Origin: Pseudomonas resinovorans NBRC 106553
GTDB taxonomy: Bacteria; Pseudomonadota; Gammaproteobacteria; Pseudomonadales; Pseudomonadaceae
Length of the DNA stretch: 64,000 nucleotides
Reading direction: 5' to 3'
Assembly (NCBI RefSeq): GCF_000412695.1
Contig: NC_021499.1
Coordinates: 434,001-498,000, forward strand
The position numbers and the translations under genes are program-made. Below are positions 26,098 through 34,891 of this stretch, piece by piece (within the stretch, counting starts at the first letter, position 1; the number at the start of each line of letters is the position of its first letter). Under the pieces are notes generated by a model. That model was given only the letters and a program-made list of their open reading frames with translations. It was not told where the DNA came from and ran no database searches.

Positions 26098-26138
26098 CCC
26101 GGGCTCGGCGCCAACCTGTGGGAGAGCCCGGGTTGGCG
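26098..26138 (+). other. Overlapping inverted repeats between cdhA and cdhB
   Basis: Hairpin 1 pairs CCCGGGCTC (26098-26106) with GAGCCCGGG (26124-26132). Hairpin 2 pairs CGCCAACC (26109-26116) with GGTTGGCG (26131-26138). The 5' arm of the second lies in the loop of the first, so they compete or, with two bases given up, could form an H-type pseudoknot. The GGTTGGCGTTGAGC end looks like a degenerate family C repeat. Confidence 0.5.
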
Positions 26139-26176
26139 TTGAGCGGGAGCCTGATTTCCCCTCTCGGAGTCCATCG

Positions 26177-26653
26177 ATGTCCAGCGCCATGACCACCTAC
26201 CGCACCGCCATCCAGCCCGAGTGGGTGGACTACAACGGCCACTTGCGGGATGCCTATTACCTGCTGTTGTTCAGCTATGCCACGGATGCGCTGATGGACG
26301 AGATCGGCCTCGATGAAGCGGGCCGCGCGGCCACCGGCCACACCCTCTACACGCTGGAGTGCCATCTCAATTACCTGGCGGAGGTGAAGCTGGGTGCCGA
26401 GGTGGAAGTGCGTACCCAGCTGCTGGGGTTCGACGCCAAGCGTCTGCATATCCACCACAGCCTGCACTATCCGGGTGAGATCGCCGAACTCGCGGCCAGC
26501 GAGCAGATGCTGATGAACATCGACAGCCTGCAGGGCCGCTCGGCGCCTTTCGCCGAACCCGTGCTCGGCTGCATCCGGCGGCTGGCCGAGGACCAGGCCG
26601 AGCTGCCGCCGCCGGCGCACGTCGGCAGGGTGATCACCCTGCCACGGCGCTGA
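26177..26653 (+). CDS. cdhB: Betainyl-CoA thioesterase
   Basis: 158 aa hot-dog fold thioesterase with VDYNGHLRDAYYLLLFSYATDALMD at the active-site helix (Asn-Gly-His then Asp). Hydrolyses betainyl-CoA to glycine betaine, feeding GbcAB. Last gene of the carnitine operon. Its stop codon is directly adjacent, without any gap, to the stop of the convergent response regulator. Confidence 0.9.
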   Translation: MSSAMTTYRTAIQPEWVDYNGHLRDAYYLLLFSYATDALMDEIGLDEAGRAATGHTLYTLECHLNYLAEVKLGAEVEVRTQLLGFDAKRLHIHHSLHYPGEIAELAASEQMLMNIDSLQGRSAPFAEPVLGCIRRLAEDQAELPPPAHVGRVITLPRR

Positions 26654-27286
26654 TCAGGAGGGCAGTACGTAGCGGCGGGCGAAGTCGATCAGGTCCACCG
26701 GGTTGCGGGTCTTCAGCTTGTCCATCAAGCGGGATTTGTAAGTGCTCACCGTCTTGTGGCTGATGAACAGCTGCTTGGCGATTTCCTGGTTGTTCTTGCC
26801 GTTGGCTAGGTTCTGCAGGACCGCCAGCTCGCGGTCCGACAGACTATCCAGCAATCGGCTGTCGCCGCTGCTATCGCCCGGTTGCGCGGCAGACGACAGG
26901 TGCACGGAGTTGGGGAACAGGCTGTAGCCCGAGAGCACCGAGCGCACCGCCGAAACCAGGCTGACGGCCTGCTCCTGCTTGGACAGGTAGCCGCTCACGC
27001 CCGCTTGCAGGCAGCGGTTGGCGTAGAGCGAGGCCGGCAGCGAGGTCAGCACCAGCAGCTTGAGGTTGGGGTCCATGCTGGTCAGCCGGCCGACGACTTC
27101 CAGGCCGTCGAGCTTGGGAATGGCGATGTCGAGAATCACCAGGTCCGGACGCAGGCTACGGGCCAGGCTCAGACCCTCCACGCCGCTCTCGGTTTCCCCG
27201 ACTATGTCGTAGCCTTCGCGCTCCAGCAGGACGCGAGTGGCGAAGCGAATCATGGGTTGGTTGTCGATCAACAGGACTTTGCTCAT
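26654..27286 (-). CDS. RocA/BvgA-type response regulator 1
   Basis: 210 aa: receiver (1-120, phosphoacceptor D53 in VILDIAIPKLDG, Lys in GYLSKQ) and LuxR/FixJ HTH (DSLSDRELAVLQNLANGKNNQEIAKQLFISHKTVSTYKSRLM). The acidic pocket, normally Asp-Asp, reads D8-N9 (LLIDNQP), which could weaken Mg binding and phosphorylation. Convergent with cdhB and divergent from the hybrid sensor gene. Paralogous to the regulator at 32753-33388. Likely partner of the sensor in controlling the fimbrial genes. Confidence 0.88.
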   Translation of the reverse strand: MSKVLLIDNQPMIRFATRVLLEREGYDIVGETESGVEGLSLARSLRPDLVILDIAIPKLDGLEVVGRLTSMDPNLKLLVLTSLPASLYANRCLQAGVSGYLSKQEQAVSLVSAVRSVLSGYSLFPNSVHLSSAAQPGDSSGDSRLLDSLSDRELAVLQNLANGKNNQEIAKQLFISHKTVSTYKSRLMDKLKTRNPVDLIDFARRYVLPS

Positions 27287-27705
27287 CCGTTGGTTCTCCT
27301 AAGCAGGGTTCCCAATGATGCGTAGGGCGTTTTCGCCCCACAAAGATGCCGTTGGGAGTGGTGGTTGATTAAGTACCCGACGGCGATAAGAGGGGCTCCT
27401 CCCGATATATTCCGCTTCGCCCGAAAAACTCCGTTCGGAGTGGCGAGGCGAAATTCCAGACCTACTTTCGTTGCTGTGGCTGCCATTCTTGTCCAGGACA
27501 ATTCGGCGAGCCGGAGAGGCAACTTTCAACTTTGGAAAAAGCCGGTTGGTCGGTTGGGAAGTTGGAGCATCAATAGTTAGCGCCGAAGTTAGGCGCTGAG
27601 TATATTCGTGCTGGAGACTTCGAATGAGCGGCTGGGAAGTTTCCTACATGCTATGTAGGCATAGGCCACGTCCAGGGAAAAGGACTGGCCATACAAGGAG
27701 CTCCG
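27287..27705. promoter_or_regulatory. Divergent promoter region, response regulator 1 and hybrid sensor
   Basis: AT-richer than the flanking genes. A strong inverted repeat, CCTACAT (27643-27649), GCT, ATGTAGG (27653-27659), lies 47 bases before the sensor start and extends outward as TTCCTACAT...ATGTAGGCA. It resembles the inverted TTCCTACA/TGTAGGAA site of EvgA and the TTTCCTA element of BvgA (from memory). A small ACTCCG/CGGAGT hairpin is near 27429-27442. Confidence 0.55.
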
Positions 27706-30700
27706 ATGATGTGCTTCATGCAGTGTTCACCGCAGTGGTACGAAGGTCGGCCGATAGCCAGGGGTTTTCGATCCGTGGCGCTGCTGATCTGCGTCGTGTT
27801 GCTTGTAGGCCTGTTCGCTCCTCGTTCCTTCGCCGTCGATCGCGTGCAGTCCTTGACCCTGTTCAGCCAGTTGCGCGTCGACCAGGCGCCGATGGTCCTC
27901 GACGAGGCGGACTGGCGCTGGCTGCGGGACAAGGGCGAGCTGACCATGGGGGTGATCGCCCAGGATGACGCGCCCCTCGAACTGATCCAGCGGGACGGCG
28001 CCTTCGAAGGCATAGTCGCCGACGTCACCAGCCTGGTGGCCCAGCATCTGGGCATGCGCGTCCGGCTGTTGCTCTACCCCGACGAGCCAGCACTGCTGGC
28101 CGCGTTGCAGGCCCGCGAGGTGGACCTGATCATCGGCAACGGCATGCGCGGCGCCGACCTGCCGCTGTGGCGCAGCCGGCCCCTGGCCCCGGACCGCCTG
28201 GGGCTGTTCCGCGCCTTCGAACGGTCGGACGCAACCCCGGCGGATCTGTCCGGGGTCTCCATCGCGGTGCCGCCGGGCTACCGCTCGCTGGTGCAGGAGC
28301 GCTATCCGGCGGCGCAGCTGATCGAGGCCCTGTCGCTGAACGAGGCCCTGTCCATGGTCGCCTTCGGCGACGCCGACCTGATGGTTGGCGGCCTGTTGCC
28401 GGTCTACTACCGACTCAACCAGATGTTCCATGGGCTGGTGCGCTTCGATCGTCCGCTGGTGGATGCGGACGCCAGCACCGCATTCATCCTGCGGGACGAC
28501 GAGCCGGTGCTGGCGCGGGCCATCGACACCGCAATGGCGGCCATCGGCCCTAGCTGGCTGGAGGAAATCAGCCAGCGCTGGGTGGGTGTCGGCGCGATGC
28601 CGGTGGGCGCTGCCTTGCAGCTGTCGCCGGCGGAAGTGAGCTGGATCCGGCAGAACCCCGTGGTGCGCCTGGTGGTGGAAGACGACATGGCGCCCCTGGC
28701 GTTCTTCGACCAGCACGGGCGCTTTCGCGGGCTGGCGGCCGACCTGCTGGAGATGCTGACCCTGAAGACCGGCCTGCGCTTCGAAACCAGCAGCCGGGGC
28801 GGCGGTTTCGCCGGACAGATCGAGAGCCTGCGCAGCGGCCAGGCGGACCTGGCGATCCTAGCCCCCGGGGAGGGGCGCGAGCAGCACCTGCGCTTCTCCC
28901 GGCCCATCGCCAGCACCTCCACCGTCCTGGTGGGGCGCGTGGATGGCGACGCCAGATCGGACCTGTCGCTGGAGAACATGAGCGGCCTGCGGATCGCCAT
29001 CGGCCGTGGTTACGTTGCGCGCGACGCGATACTCGCGGCCTACCCGGGCGTCGAGCTGGTGGAAGCCGGCTCGGCCCTGGATGCCCTGAATCGAGTGGTC
29101 GATGGCGGCGCCGACTTCGCCCTGATTTCGCTGCAGGGCGCGCGCTATTACATTCCCCGGCTATTCCACCAGCAACTCGAAATCGCCAAGGTCGCGCCGA
29201 TGGGCCCGACCACCGCGAACTTCGCCATGCGCCGTGGCGATGTCGAGCTGCAGTCGATCCTCGACAAGGCCCTGGCCAGCCTGCGGCCGGAAGACCTCAC
29301 CGCCATCACCAACCGCTGGCGCGGTGCGCCGGCCATGAGCCCGCAGACCTGGCGCGACTACGATGTGCTGATCCAGCGGGTGGTCGCCGGTGCCCTGCTG
29401 GCGGTGGCCCTGGTGCTGGCCTGGGTCTACCTGCTGCTGCGCCAGATCCGCTCGCGCAAGCGCGCCGAACGGCAGCTGGCCGACGAGCTGCGCTTTGTCG
29501 AAACCCTTACCGACAGCATGCCGCCGCCGCTCTTCGTGAGGGATGTGGATGGGCGCCTGCTGTCGGCCAACCGCAGCTACCTGGAGGCGCTGGGCCTGTC
29601 CCTGGACGAGGTGCGCGGTCGCACTGCGCCGGAGCTTCCGGCGGGCGTCTTCGAGGCGGCCCCCGAGTTCCATGAGCTCTACCTGCGGGCCATGGCCGAT
29701 GGGCGGATGATCCAGCAGGTGCGGCCGATCCGCCTGCGCGGACGCGAATGCTGGGTCGACCTGTGGATCCAGCCCTTCAAGGATGCGGCGGGCGACACCC
29801 GGGGCGTGGTCTGCGGCTGGCTCGACATCACCGAGCACCGTCACCTGGTGGACGAGCTGGAAACCGCGAAGAACCTCGCCGACGAGGCCAGCCGCGCCAA
29901 GTCCACCTTCCTCGCCACCATGAGCCACGAGATCCGCACACCCATGAACGCGGTGATCGGCATCCTCGAACTGGCCCTCAAGCGCGCGGTCGACGCCCCC
30001 ATCGACCGCGCCAGCATCGAACTGGCCTACAGCTCGGCGCGGGGCCTGCTGGAGCTGATCGGCGACATCCTCGACATCGCCCGCATCGAGGCGGGTCGCC
30101 TCACCCTGGCGCCGCGCCGTACCAGCCTGCGTGAACTGGTGGAATCGGTGGCACGGGTGTTCGACGGGCTGGCGCGGCAGAAGGGCCTCAGCCTGGAGCT
30201 GGAGATCGATGCCGGCGTCCATGGCGATGTTCTGGCCGATGGCATGCGGCTCAAGCAGATACTCGCCAACCTGGTGAGCAACGCGATCAAGTTCACCGAG
30301 TCCGGCCATGTGCGCCTGGCGGTGGCGGCCGATGAGGCGGAGGCTGGTGCACTGCTGGTGCGCTTTGCGGTCGAGGACACGGGCATCGGCATTTCCGTCG
30401 ACGACCAGCAACGCCTGTTCCGCCCGTTCGTCCAGGTGCCGCGCGACCAGCAGCAGAGCGTGGGCACCGGGCTCGGCCTGGTGATCAGCCGTTCGCTGTG
30501 CGAAATGATGGGGGGACGCCTCGACCTGGACAGTGCTCCCGGCCGTGGTACGCGGGTCAGCGTGGAGTTGCGGCTGCAGCGCCTGGAACCGCTGCCCCAC
30601 GAACCACGCGTCGACGTCGCAGCCGAAGCGGCGGTACGGCGACTGCGAGTGCTGGTGGTGGATGACCATCCGGTGAATCGGCAGATCCTGGCCCAGCAGC

Positions 30701-31398
30701 TGGGCTTTCTAGGCCACGACGTGGAAGAGGCCGGTGACGGTGTCGCGGCCCTGGCGCTCTGGCGCGCCGGACATTTCGATGCGCTGGTCAGCGACTGCCA
30801 CATGCCGCGCATGAACGGCGCCGACCTCACCCGGGCCATTCGTGCCGAGGAACGCGAGCGGGGCCTGGCGCCGACCTTGATCCTCGGCCTGACCGCCGAC
30901 GCCCAGCCGGAGCAGGTCAACCGCGCCATCGAGGCCGGCATGGACGATTGCCTGGTCAAGCCCATCGGGCTGGACATCCTGGCCGAGCGGATCAACCAGA
31001 AGGCGGCGCAGCCGTTGCCGGCGACGCCCGCGCGGGAGAGCGTCGACGCGGGCCTGCCCGGGGTGTTCGATCTTGCGCCCCTGGGGCCGCTCACGGGGGG
31101 CGATCCGCAGCTGGTGCGCAACCTGCTGGAAGAGTTGCGCAGCACCAATCGGCGCGATCTCGCGCAGCTGGATGCGTTGCAGCAAGGCGATGACCGGTTG
31201 GCGCTCTCGGAGCTGTCCCATCGCCTGAAAGGCGCCGGTCGGGTGATCCGCGCCAGCGGCCTGATCGCCGCCTGCGAGCAGCTCGAGGCGCTATGCCGGA
31301 CGGCGGCGCCGCTGGACGTCGGTGTAGAGGCTGTGCGCCAGGCGATCCAGGAGCTGGAGGGGGCGCTGGCGGATTACCTGGAACCGGCCGCTCAATGA
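27706..31398 (+). CDS. Unorthodox hybrid sensor kinase, RocS/BvgS/EvgS type
   Basis: 1230 aa. Hydrophobic N-terminal segment (about 23-43), two tandem periplasmic SBP_bac_3 (Venus flytrap) domains (about 75-300 and 310-545), one transmembrane helix (about 557-580), PAS domain (about 600-715), HisKA with phosphoacceptor H741 (MSHEIRTPMNAVIG), HATPase (NLVSNAIKF, GTGLGLVIS), receiver (D1030 in ALVSDCHMP) and HPt (H1172 in HRLKGAGR). Such sensors relay phosphate to RocA/BvgA-type regulators. AAGGAG precedes the start. Its 3' end overlaps the convergent EAL-protein gene by 7 bases. The signal sensed is unknown. Confidence 0.93.
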   Translation: MMCFMQCSPQWYEGRPIARGFRSVALLICVVLLVGLFAPRSFAVDRVQSLTLFSQLRVDQAPMVLDEADWRWLRDKGELTMGVIAQDDAPLELIQRDGAFEGIVADVTSLVAQHLGMRVRLLLYPDEPALLAALQAREVDLIIGNGMRGADLPLWRSRPLAPDRLGLFRAFERSDATPADLSGVSIAVPPGYRSLVQERYPAAQLIEALSLNEALSMVAFGDADLMVGGLLPVYYRLNQMFHGLVRFDRPLVDADASTAFILRDDEPVLARAIDTAMAAIGPSWLEEISQRWVGVGAMPVGAALQLSPAEVSWIRQNPVVRLVVEDDMAPLAFFDQHGRFRGLAADLLEMLTLKTGLRFETSSRGGGFAGQIESLRSGQADLAILAPGEGREQHLRFSRPIASTSTVLVGRVDGDARSDLSLENMSGLRIAIGRGYVARDAILAAYPGVELVEAGSALDALNRVVDGGADFALISLQGARYYIPRLFHQQLEIAKVAPMGPTTANFAMRRGDVELQSILDKALASLRPEDLTAITNRWRGAPAMSPQTWRDYDVLIQRVVAGALLAVALVLAWVYLLLRQIRSRKRAERQLADELRFVETLTDSMPPPLFVRDVDGRLLSANRSYLEALGLSLDEVRGRTAPELPAGVFEAAPEFHELYLRAMADGRMIQQVRPIRLRGRECWVDLWIQPFKDAAGDTRGVVCGWLDITEHRHLVDELETAKNLADEASRAKSTFLATMSHEIRTPMNAVIGILELALKRAVDAPIDRASIELAYSSARGLLELIGDILDIARIEAGRLTLAPRRTSLRELVESVARVFDGLARQKGLSLELEIDAGVHGDVLADGMRLKQILANLVSNAIKFTESGHVRLAVAADEAEAGALLVRFAVEDTGIGISVDDQQRLFRPFVQVPRDQQQSVGTGLGLVISRSLCEMMGGRLDLDSAPGRGTRVSVELRLQRLEPLPHEPRVDVAAEAAVRRLRVLVVDDHPVNRQILAQQLGFLGHDVEEAGDGVAALALWRAGHFDALVSDCHMPRMNGADLTRAIRAEERERGLAPTLILGLTADAQPEQVNRAIEAGMDDCLVKPIGLDILAERINQKAAQPLPATPARESVDAGLPGVFDLAPLGPLTGGDPQLVRNLLEELRSTNRRDLAQLDALQQGDDRLALSELSHRLKGAGRVIRASGLIAACEQLEALCRTAAPLDVGVEAVRQAIQELEGALADYLEPAAQ

Positions 31399-32588
31399 GG
31401 TGGCAGCGGGTCACCTGCCGCCAGCATCGCGCGGAACGCCTCGCCATCCAGTGGGCGGGCGAACAGGAAGCCCTGGGCGACCTCGCAGCCCAGCGCCAGG
31501 AGCCGGGAGCGTTGCGCTTCGGTTTCCACCCCTTCCACCACCAGGGAAAGTCCCAGCGCCTGGCTCAGGGCGACGGTGTTGCCGATGATGGTGCCGCTGC
31601 GTGGCTGGCTCTCCAGGCGCCGGACGAAGTTCGCGTCCAGCTTCAACTGGCTGAACGGCAGTTCGCACAGGCGATCCAGGGACGAGTAGCCGGCGCCGTA
31701 GTCGTCCATGGCCAGGCCGCAGCCAAGTAGGCGCAGGCGGACCAGGGTTTCCAGGCTGCTGGCCGGCGCTTGTAGCAGGCCGGTTTCCGTCAGTTCGAAG
31801 GTCAGTCCGTCGCCGCGCAGGCCGGCCTGGTCCAGGGCAGCGCTGATTCGTTCGGCGAAGTCGGTTGCGGCCAGTTGCTCGGCTTGAAGGTTGAAGGCGA
31901 GGTTCAGCTTGCGCCCCTGGTGCGCCAGCTCCCGTTGCAGGTCCAGGCCCTGTCCCAGCAATTGCCAGAACAGCGCATCGATCAGCCCATGGGCCTGCAT
32001 CTGCGGCAGGAACTGCGAAGGCGGCAGCAGCCCCCGCCGGGGATGCCGCCAGCGCGCCAGCACCTCGGCACCCTCCAACTGCTGGTTGCTCATGCTCACC
32101 TTGGGCTGGAAGTGGGCCTCGAATTCACCCTTGCCGAGGCCTTCACGGATTTCCTCCGGCGACGGTGGCGCTGCACTGTCCTGTGCTTCGCTTGGGGGGG
32201 CCGGTCGGGGCCTGTAGGTTCCCAGCAAACGGGCGGCGCGTTCGATGTCGAAGGGCTTGCCGAGGTCGCCCAGGCAGTCCAGGTCCAGGCAGCGGATCAT
32301 GTCCAGGGTGGCGCGGCGCAAGCTGGGTTCGACCGCGCTGCTGAGTATCGCGCCCTGCACCAGGCCGGCCTCGCTGGCATGGCGGAGGAAGGCCAGGCCA
32401 TCCAGGCCGGACATGCGCAGGTCGCACAGGGCGACGTCGACCGGGCCCTGCTCTTCGAGCAGGCGCAGGGCGGCGGCACCGTCCTGCGCTTCGAGGATGC
32501 GTACCAGGCCCAGCTTGCGCAGGGCGGTTACGGCGACCAGGCGCTGGAAGGAGTCGTCTTCCAGGACCAGAATGCTGAGGTTCTTCAT
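31392..32588 (-). CDS. RocR-like response regulator with EAL phosphodiesterase domain
   Basis: 398 aa from the ATG at 32588 (MKNLSILVLEDD); a GTG one codon earlier is possible and the Shine-Dalgarno is weak. Receiver with D56 (LCDLRMSGLDG), then an EAL domain (about 150-390). The signature reads E175-V-L, and N233, E265, E268, D295, D296, K316, E352 and Q372 are all present, matching the catalytic positions of P. aeruginosa RocR in numbering. Active c-di-GMP hydrolysis is therefore expected. In the Roc system RocR competes with RocA for the sensor phosphate and lowers fimbrial output. Confidence 0.92.
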   Translation of the reverse strand: MKNLSILVLEDDSFQRLVAVTALRKLGLVRILEAQDGAAALRLLEEQGPVDVALCDLRMSGLDGLAFLRHASEAGLVQGAILSSAVEPSLRRATLDMIRCLDLDCLGDLGKPFDIERAARLLGTYRPRPAPPSEAQDSAAPPSPEEIREGLGKGEFEAHFQPKVSMSNQQLEGAEVLARWRHPRRGLLPPSQFLPQMQAHGLIDALFWQLLGQGLDLQRELAHQGRKLNLAFNLQAEQLAATDFAERISAALDQAGLRGDGLTFELTETGLLQAPASSLETLVRLRLLGCGLAMDDYGAGYSSLDRLCELPFSQLKLDANFVRRLESQPRSGTIIGNTVALSQALGLSLVVEGVETEAQRSRLLALGCEVAQGFLFARPLDGEAFRAMLAAGDPLPPH

Positions 32589-32752
32589 CACGATTCGTCT
32601 GGGGGGGAGGGGTGGAGGCCACGTTACGCACGCAAGGTTGTTTCCTCTAGACGATGCTTCAGGCTTGCTTGTAGGAATATTCATCGGATATGAATTCAGG
32701 GCATGCCGGCCCCACTTTCGAGCCGTGCTGCCCCCCTGACGCAGAGGTGTGC
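32589..32752. promoter_or_regulatory. Divergent promoter region, EAL protein and response regulator 2
   Basis: Contains TTTCCTC (32641-32647) and TGTAGGAATATTC (32670-32682), half-sites similar to the palindromes before the sensor and the fimbrial operon. Suggests autoregulation by a RocA-like protein; not proven. Confidence 0.4.
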
Positions 32753-33388
32753 ATGAGAAGTGCGCTGATAGTTGACGATCACCCGGTCATCCGCATGGCG
32801 GTTCGCATGTTGCTGGAGCGCAACGGCCTGGAGGTCGTGGGCGAGGCGGACAACGGCGTGGATGCGCTGCAACTGGTTCGCGACCATGAGCCGGACCTGG
32901 TCATCCTGGATATCGGCATTCCCCGCCTGGACGGACTCAACGTGATCTCCCGCATCCAGGCGATGGGGCTCGACAGCAACGTATTGGTACTCACCTCGCA
33001 GCCGGCGGAGAGTTACTCCCAGCGTTGCTTCCAGGCGGGTGCCAAGGGCTTCGTCAGCAAGGAGGAGGACCTGGAGAACCTGGTGACCGCGATCAACGCG
33101 ATCAAGGCCGGTTTCACCCTGTTCCCCCGGGGATCGCTGGTGGGCGGCCAGGCGCCGGCCCAGAGCGAACAGGAACTGGTAGGAAGGCTGTCCAACCAGG
33201 AACTGATGGTCTTGCAGTACCTTGCCTCCGGCCTGTCGAACAAGGAGATCGCCGAACGCATGCTGCTCAGCAACAAGACCGTGAGCACCTACAAGAGCCG
33301 CATCCAGCAGAAGCTCAACCTGGAGTCGCTGCTGGACCTGATCGAGTTCGCCCGGCGCAACGCCCTGGTTGCACGGGAGGAAAGCTGA
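32753..33388 (+). CDS. RocA/BvgA-type response regulator 2
   Basis: 211 aa from the ATG at 32753 (MRSALIVDDHP). Receiver with intact acidic pair D8-D9, phosphoacceptor D53 (VILDIGIPRLDG), Lys in GFVSKEE; C-terminal LuxR HTH (GRLSNQELMVLQYLASGLSNKEIAERMLLSNKTVSTYKSRI). The probable direct target of the hybrid sensor and activator of the fimbrial operon, by analogy with RocA1 and cupC. Upstream frame from 32690 rejected because the receiver starts at 32753. Confidence 0.9.
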   Translation: MRSALIVDDHPVIRMAVRMLLERNGLEVVGEADNGVDALQLVRDHEPDLVILDIGIPRLDGLNVISRIQAMGLDSNVLVLTSQPAESYSQRCFQAGAKGFVSKEEDLENLVTAINAIKAGFTLFPRGSLVGGQAPAQSEQELVGRLSNQELMVLQYLASGLSNKEIAERMLLSNKTVSTYKSRIQQKLNLESLLDLIEFARRNALVAREES

Positions 33389-33401
33389 AGCAGGCTGCGG
33401 G

Positions 33402-34130
33402 TCAGGGGTTCGGCTCGAGTTCCTGTTCGTGGCGGACCAGCGCACCGTGGTCGGTTATCCACAGGACCAGGGCCCTGGGCTGGCGGGGCGGCGAGGCCAG
33501 GTCGGCCACGGGGAAGTCCTGGCTGGCGAAGGGCGCCACCGTGCCCGCGCCCGCCGCATAGTGGCGCCCTGCGTCCTGCAGGTGCACTTCATTGAATGAC
33601 AGGTGATAGGCGCTGGCATTGCTGGCCCGCAGCACATAGCCGTTGCCCGTACGCAGCAGGCGCCAGTCGAGCTGTTCGATAGCCGTTTCAGCACTGCCAG
33701 GCAGGCCGGCGGGGCGGTAGAAGAGCTTCAGGCGGCTGCGCACCGCCACCTGCTCGGCGTCCTTTTCCGTGCCTTCCAGCGGCGGCACATCCAGCAGGTT
33801 GATCCAGAACAGCGACTCGCGGTCGGCCGGCAGTTCGGTGCCGGTGAAGAGTACGCGCACCTGCTGGTTCTGCCCGACGGCGGCCAGGTACATGGGGGGC
33901 ATCACCAGAAAGGGTGCGTCGTCGTCTTCGGGGCGGGATTCGAGGTTGCCCCGGTCGACCCAGAGCCGCACCAGGGCCGGTCGCTCACCGCCGTTGCGCG
34001 CGCTGATGCTGATGCTGGCCTGGCCTGCGGGGTAGATGAAACGGGTGCTGTTCAGCACCACATCGGCCTGGGCTTGTCCGCTCAGGGCGACGGCCAGGCC
34101 CACTAAGGCTACGGAAATGTACTTGCTCAT
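33402..34130 (-). CDS. Periplasmic fimbrial chaperone 2
   Basis: 242 aa PapD-family chaperone. Signal peptide ends at about residue 22 (AQA-DVVL). Subunit-anchoring residues are present: Arg in LNSTRFIYPAG and Lys in RSRLKLFYRPAGLPG; the second domain ends in HEQELEPNP. Its promoter should be in the 399-base gap shared with the divergent small fimbrin-like gene; it is cut off from the usher gene by that gene. Confidence 0.93.
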   Translation of the reverse strand: MSKYISVALVGLAVALSGQAQADVVLNSTRFIYPAGQASISISARNGGERPALVRLWVDRGNLESRPEDDDAPFLVMPPMYLAAVGQNQQVRVLFTGTELPADRESLFWINLLDVPPLEGTEKDAEQVAVRSRLKLFYRPAGLPGSAETAIEQLDWRLLRTGNGYVLRASNASAYHLSFNEVHLQDAGRHYAAGAGTVAPFASQDFPVADLASPPRQPRALVLWITDHGALVRHEQELEPNP

Positions 34131-34529
34131 GGAGGCTTCCTTGCTGACTTCGGTCCGCCGCCGGCGCTGTCCTGGGGGAGCGCCAAGGGCGGTGACGAGA
34201 TCCTAATCAGCCTCGGCCTAGTCGAGCAGGCGCTGGCCTTGATCGGCGGCGTAGGAAAGGTCCGGAGAAGAAAAGCGGTCAGTTCGGCATGGCCAGGTAC
34301 GAGGAAAAAAGGTCAAGCGTCTCCCTTATCGGGGAGAAAAGATAGATCGGAAACTTCTGTTAGCAGCCCCTTTGTGCGGCAGGTCAAAGGTTGAGTCGGA
34401 AACCTCCGAAAACTGTCTTCTTCCTTCATACGCCCAGCGTATTCCTACGGAAAAAACGGAAGCCCACAAACCTACCAAGTCAGACGCTTCTGATTTTTAC
34501 TCAACTCAAATCACTGAGGAGGGTTGGCC
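34131..34529. promoter_or_regulatory. Divergent AT-richer region, chaperone 2 and small fimbrin-like gene
   Basis: No gene seen. Composition is clearly lower in GC than neighbours. TCGGAAACTTC (34348-34358 region) and TCGGAAACCTCCG (34397-34409 region) form a near-direct repeat. ATTCCTAC (34441-34448) matches the half-site found near the sensor. No remnant of an adhesin gene is recognisable. Confidence 0.45.
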
Positions 34530-34847
34530 ATGAGGAAGCTTCTGGTTTCTATGTCGATGTTTCTCGCTGTTGTGTCAGGGAATGGTTATGCCGACGGCAA
34601 GTTCGTAAGTCATGGTGTCATCCGCTTTACCGGCAGCATCGTCAAGTCACCGTGCCCGCAAGGTTCGGCAGCCTGGTTGAGCCATGCAGGCCGTAGCCAG
34701 GGGCTCAGCCCTGCCAGTGCCGGCGACCTGCCCGAGCTGCGCAACAACTGCGCGGGGGTAGTGGAAACCCAGTCGGTCAGCTTCCAGCCGTTGAGTGGCA
34801 CGAAGCAGGGGGCGAAGGGCGGTGTGGTCACGGTGGTGTACAACTAA
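34530..34847 (+). CDS. Small secreted fimbrin-like protein, 105 aa
   Basis: Starts MRKLLVSMSMFLAVVSGNGY with a signal peptide cut near residue 21; GAGGAGGG is 8 bases upstream. The mature N-terminus (HGVIRFTGSIVKSPC) is a classical type 1 pilin start: donor-strand-like GxIxFxGxI followed by the first Cys of the pilin disulfide, with a second Cys in LRNNCAG. It is shorter than a full pilin (about 160-180 aa) but ends VVTVVYN, like a pilin final strand. Orientation is opposite to the operon. It may be a minor or terminating subunit. Confidence 0.75.
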   Translation: MRKLLVSMSMFLAVVSGNGYADGKFVSHGVIRFTGSIVKSPCPQGSAAWLSHAGRSQGLSPASAGDLPELRNNCAGVVETQSVSFQPLSGTKQGAKGGVVTVVYN

Positions 34848-34857
34848 GCTTTTACCG

Positions 34858-34880
34858 GGCCGGCTCCGGGTGAGCCGGCC
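34858..34880. terminator. Hairpin between small fimbrin-like gene and usher
   Basis: Perfect 9-bp stem GGCCGGCTC (34858-34866), loop CGGGT, GAGCCGGCC (34872-34880). Lies between two convergent stop codons, so it probably terminates both directions, although no long U-run follows. Confidence 0.65.
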
Positions 34881-34891
34881 TTGGGCGTCGC

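Noticed and set aside
34131..34529. Remnant of a fimbrial adhesin gene
   Set aside because: No reading frame in either direction has pilin or lectin-like motifs; the stretch is AT-rich promoter-like sequence.
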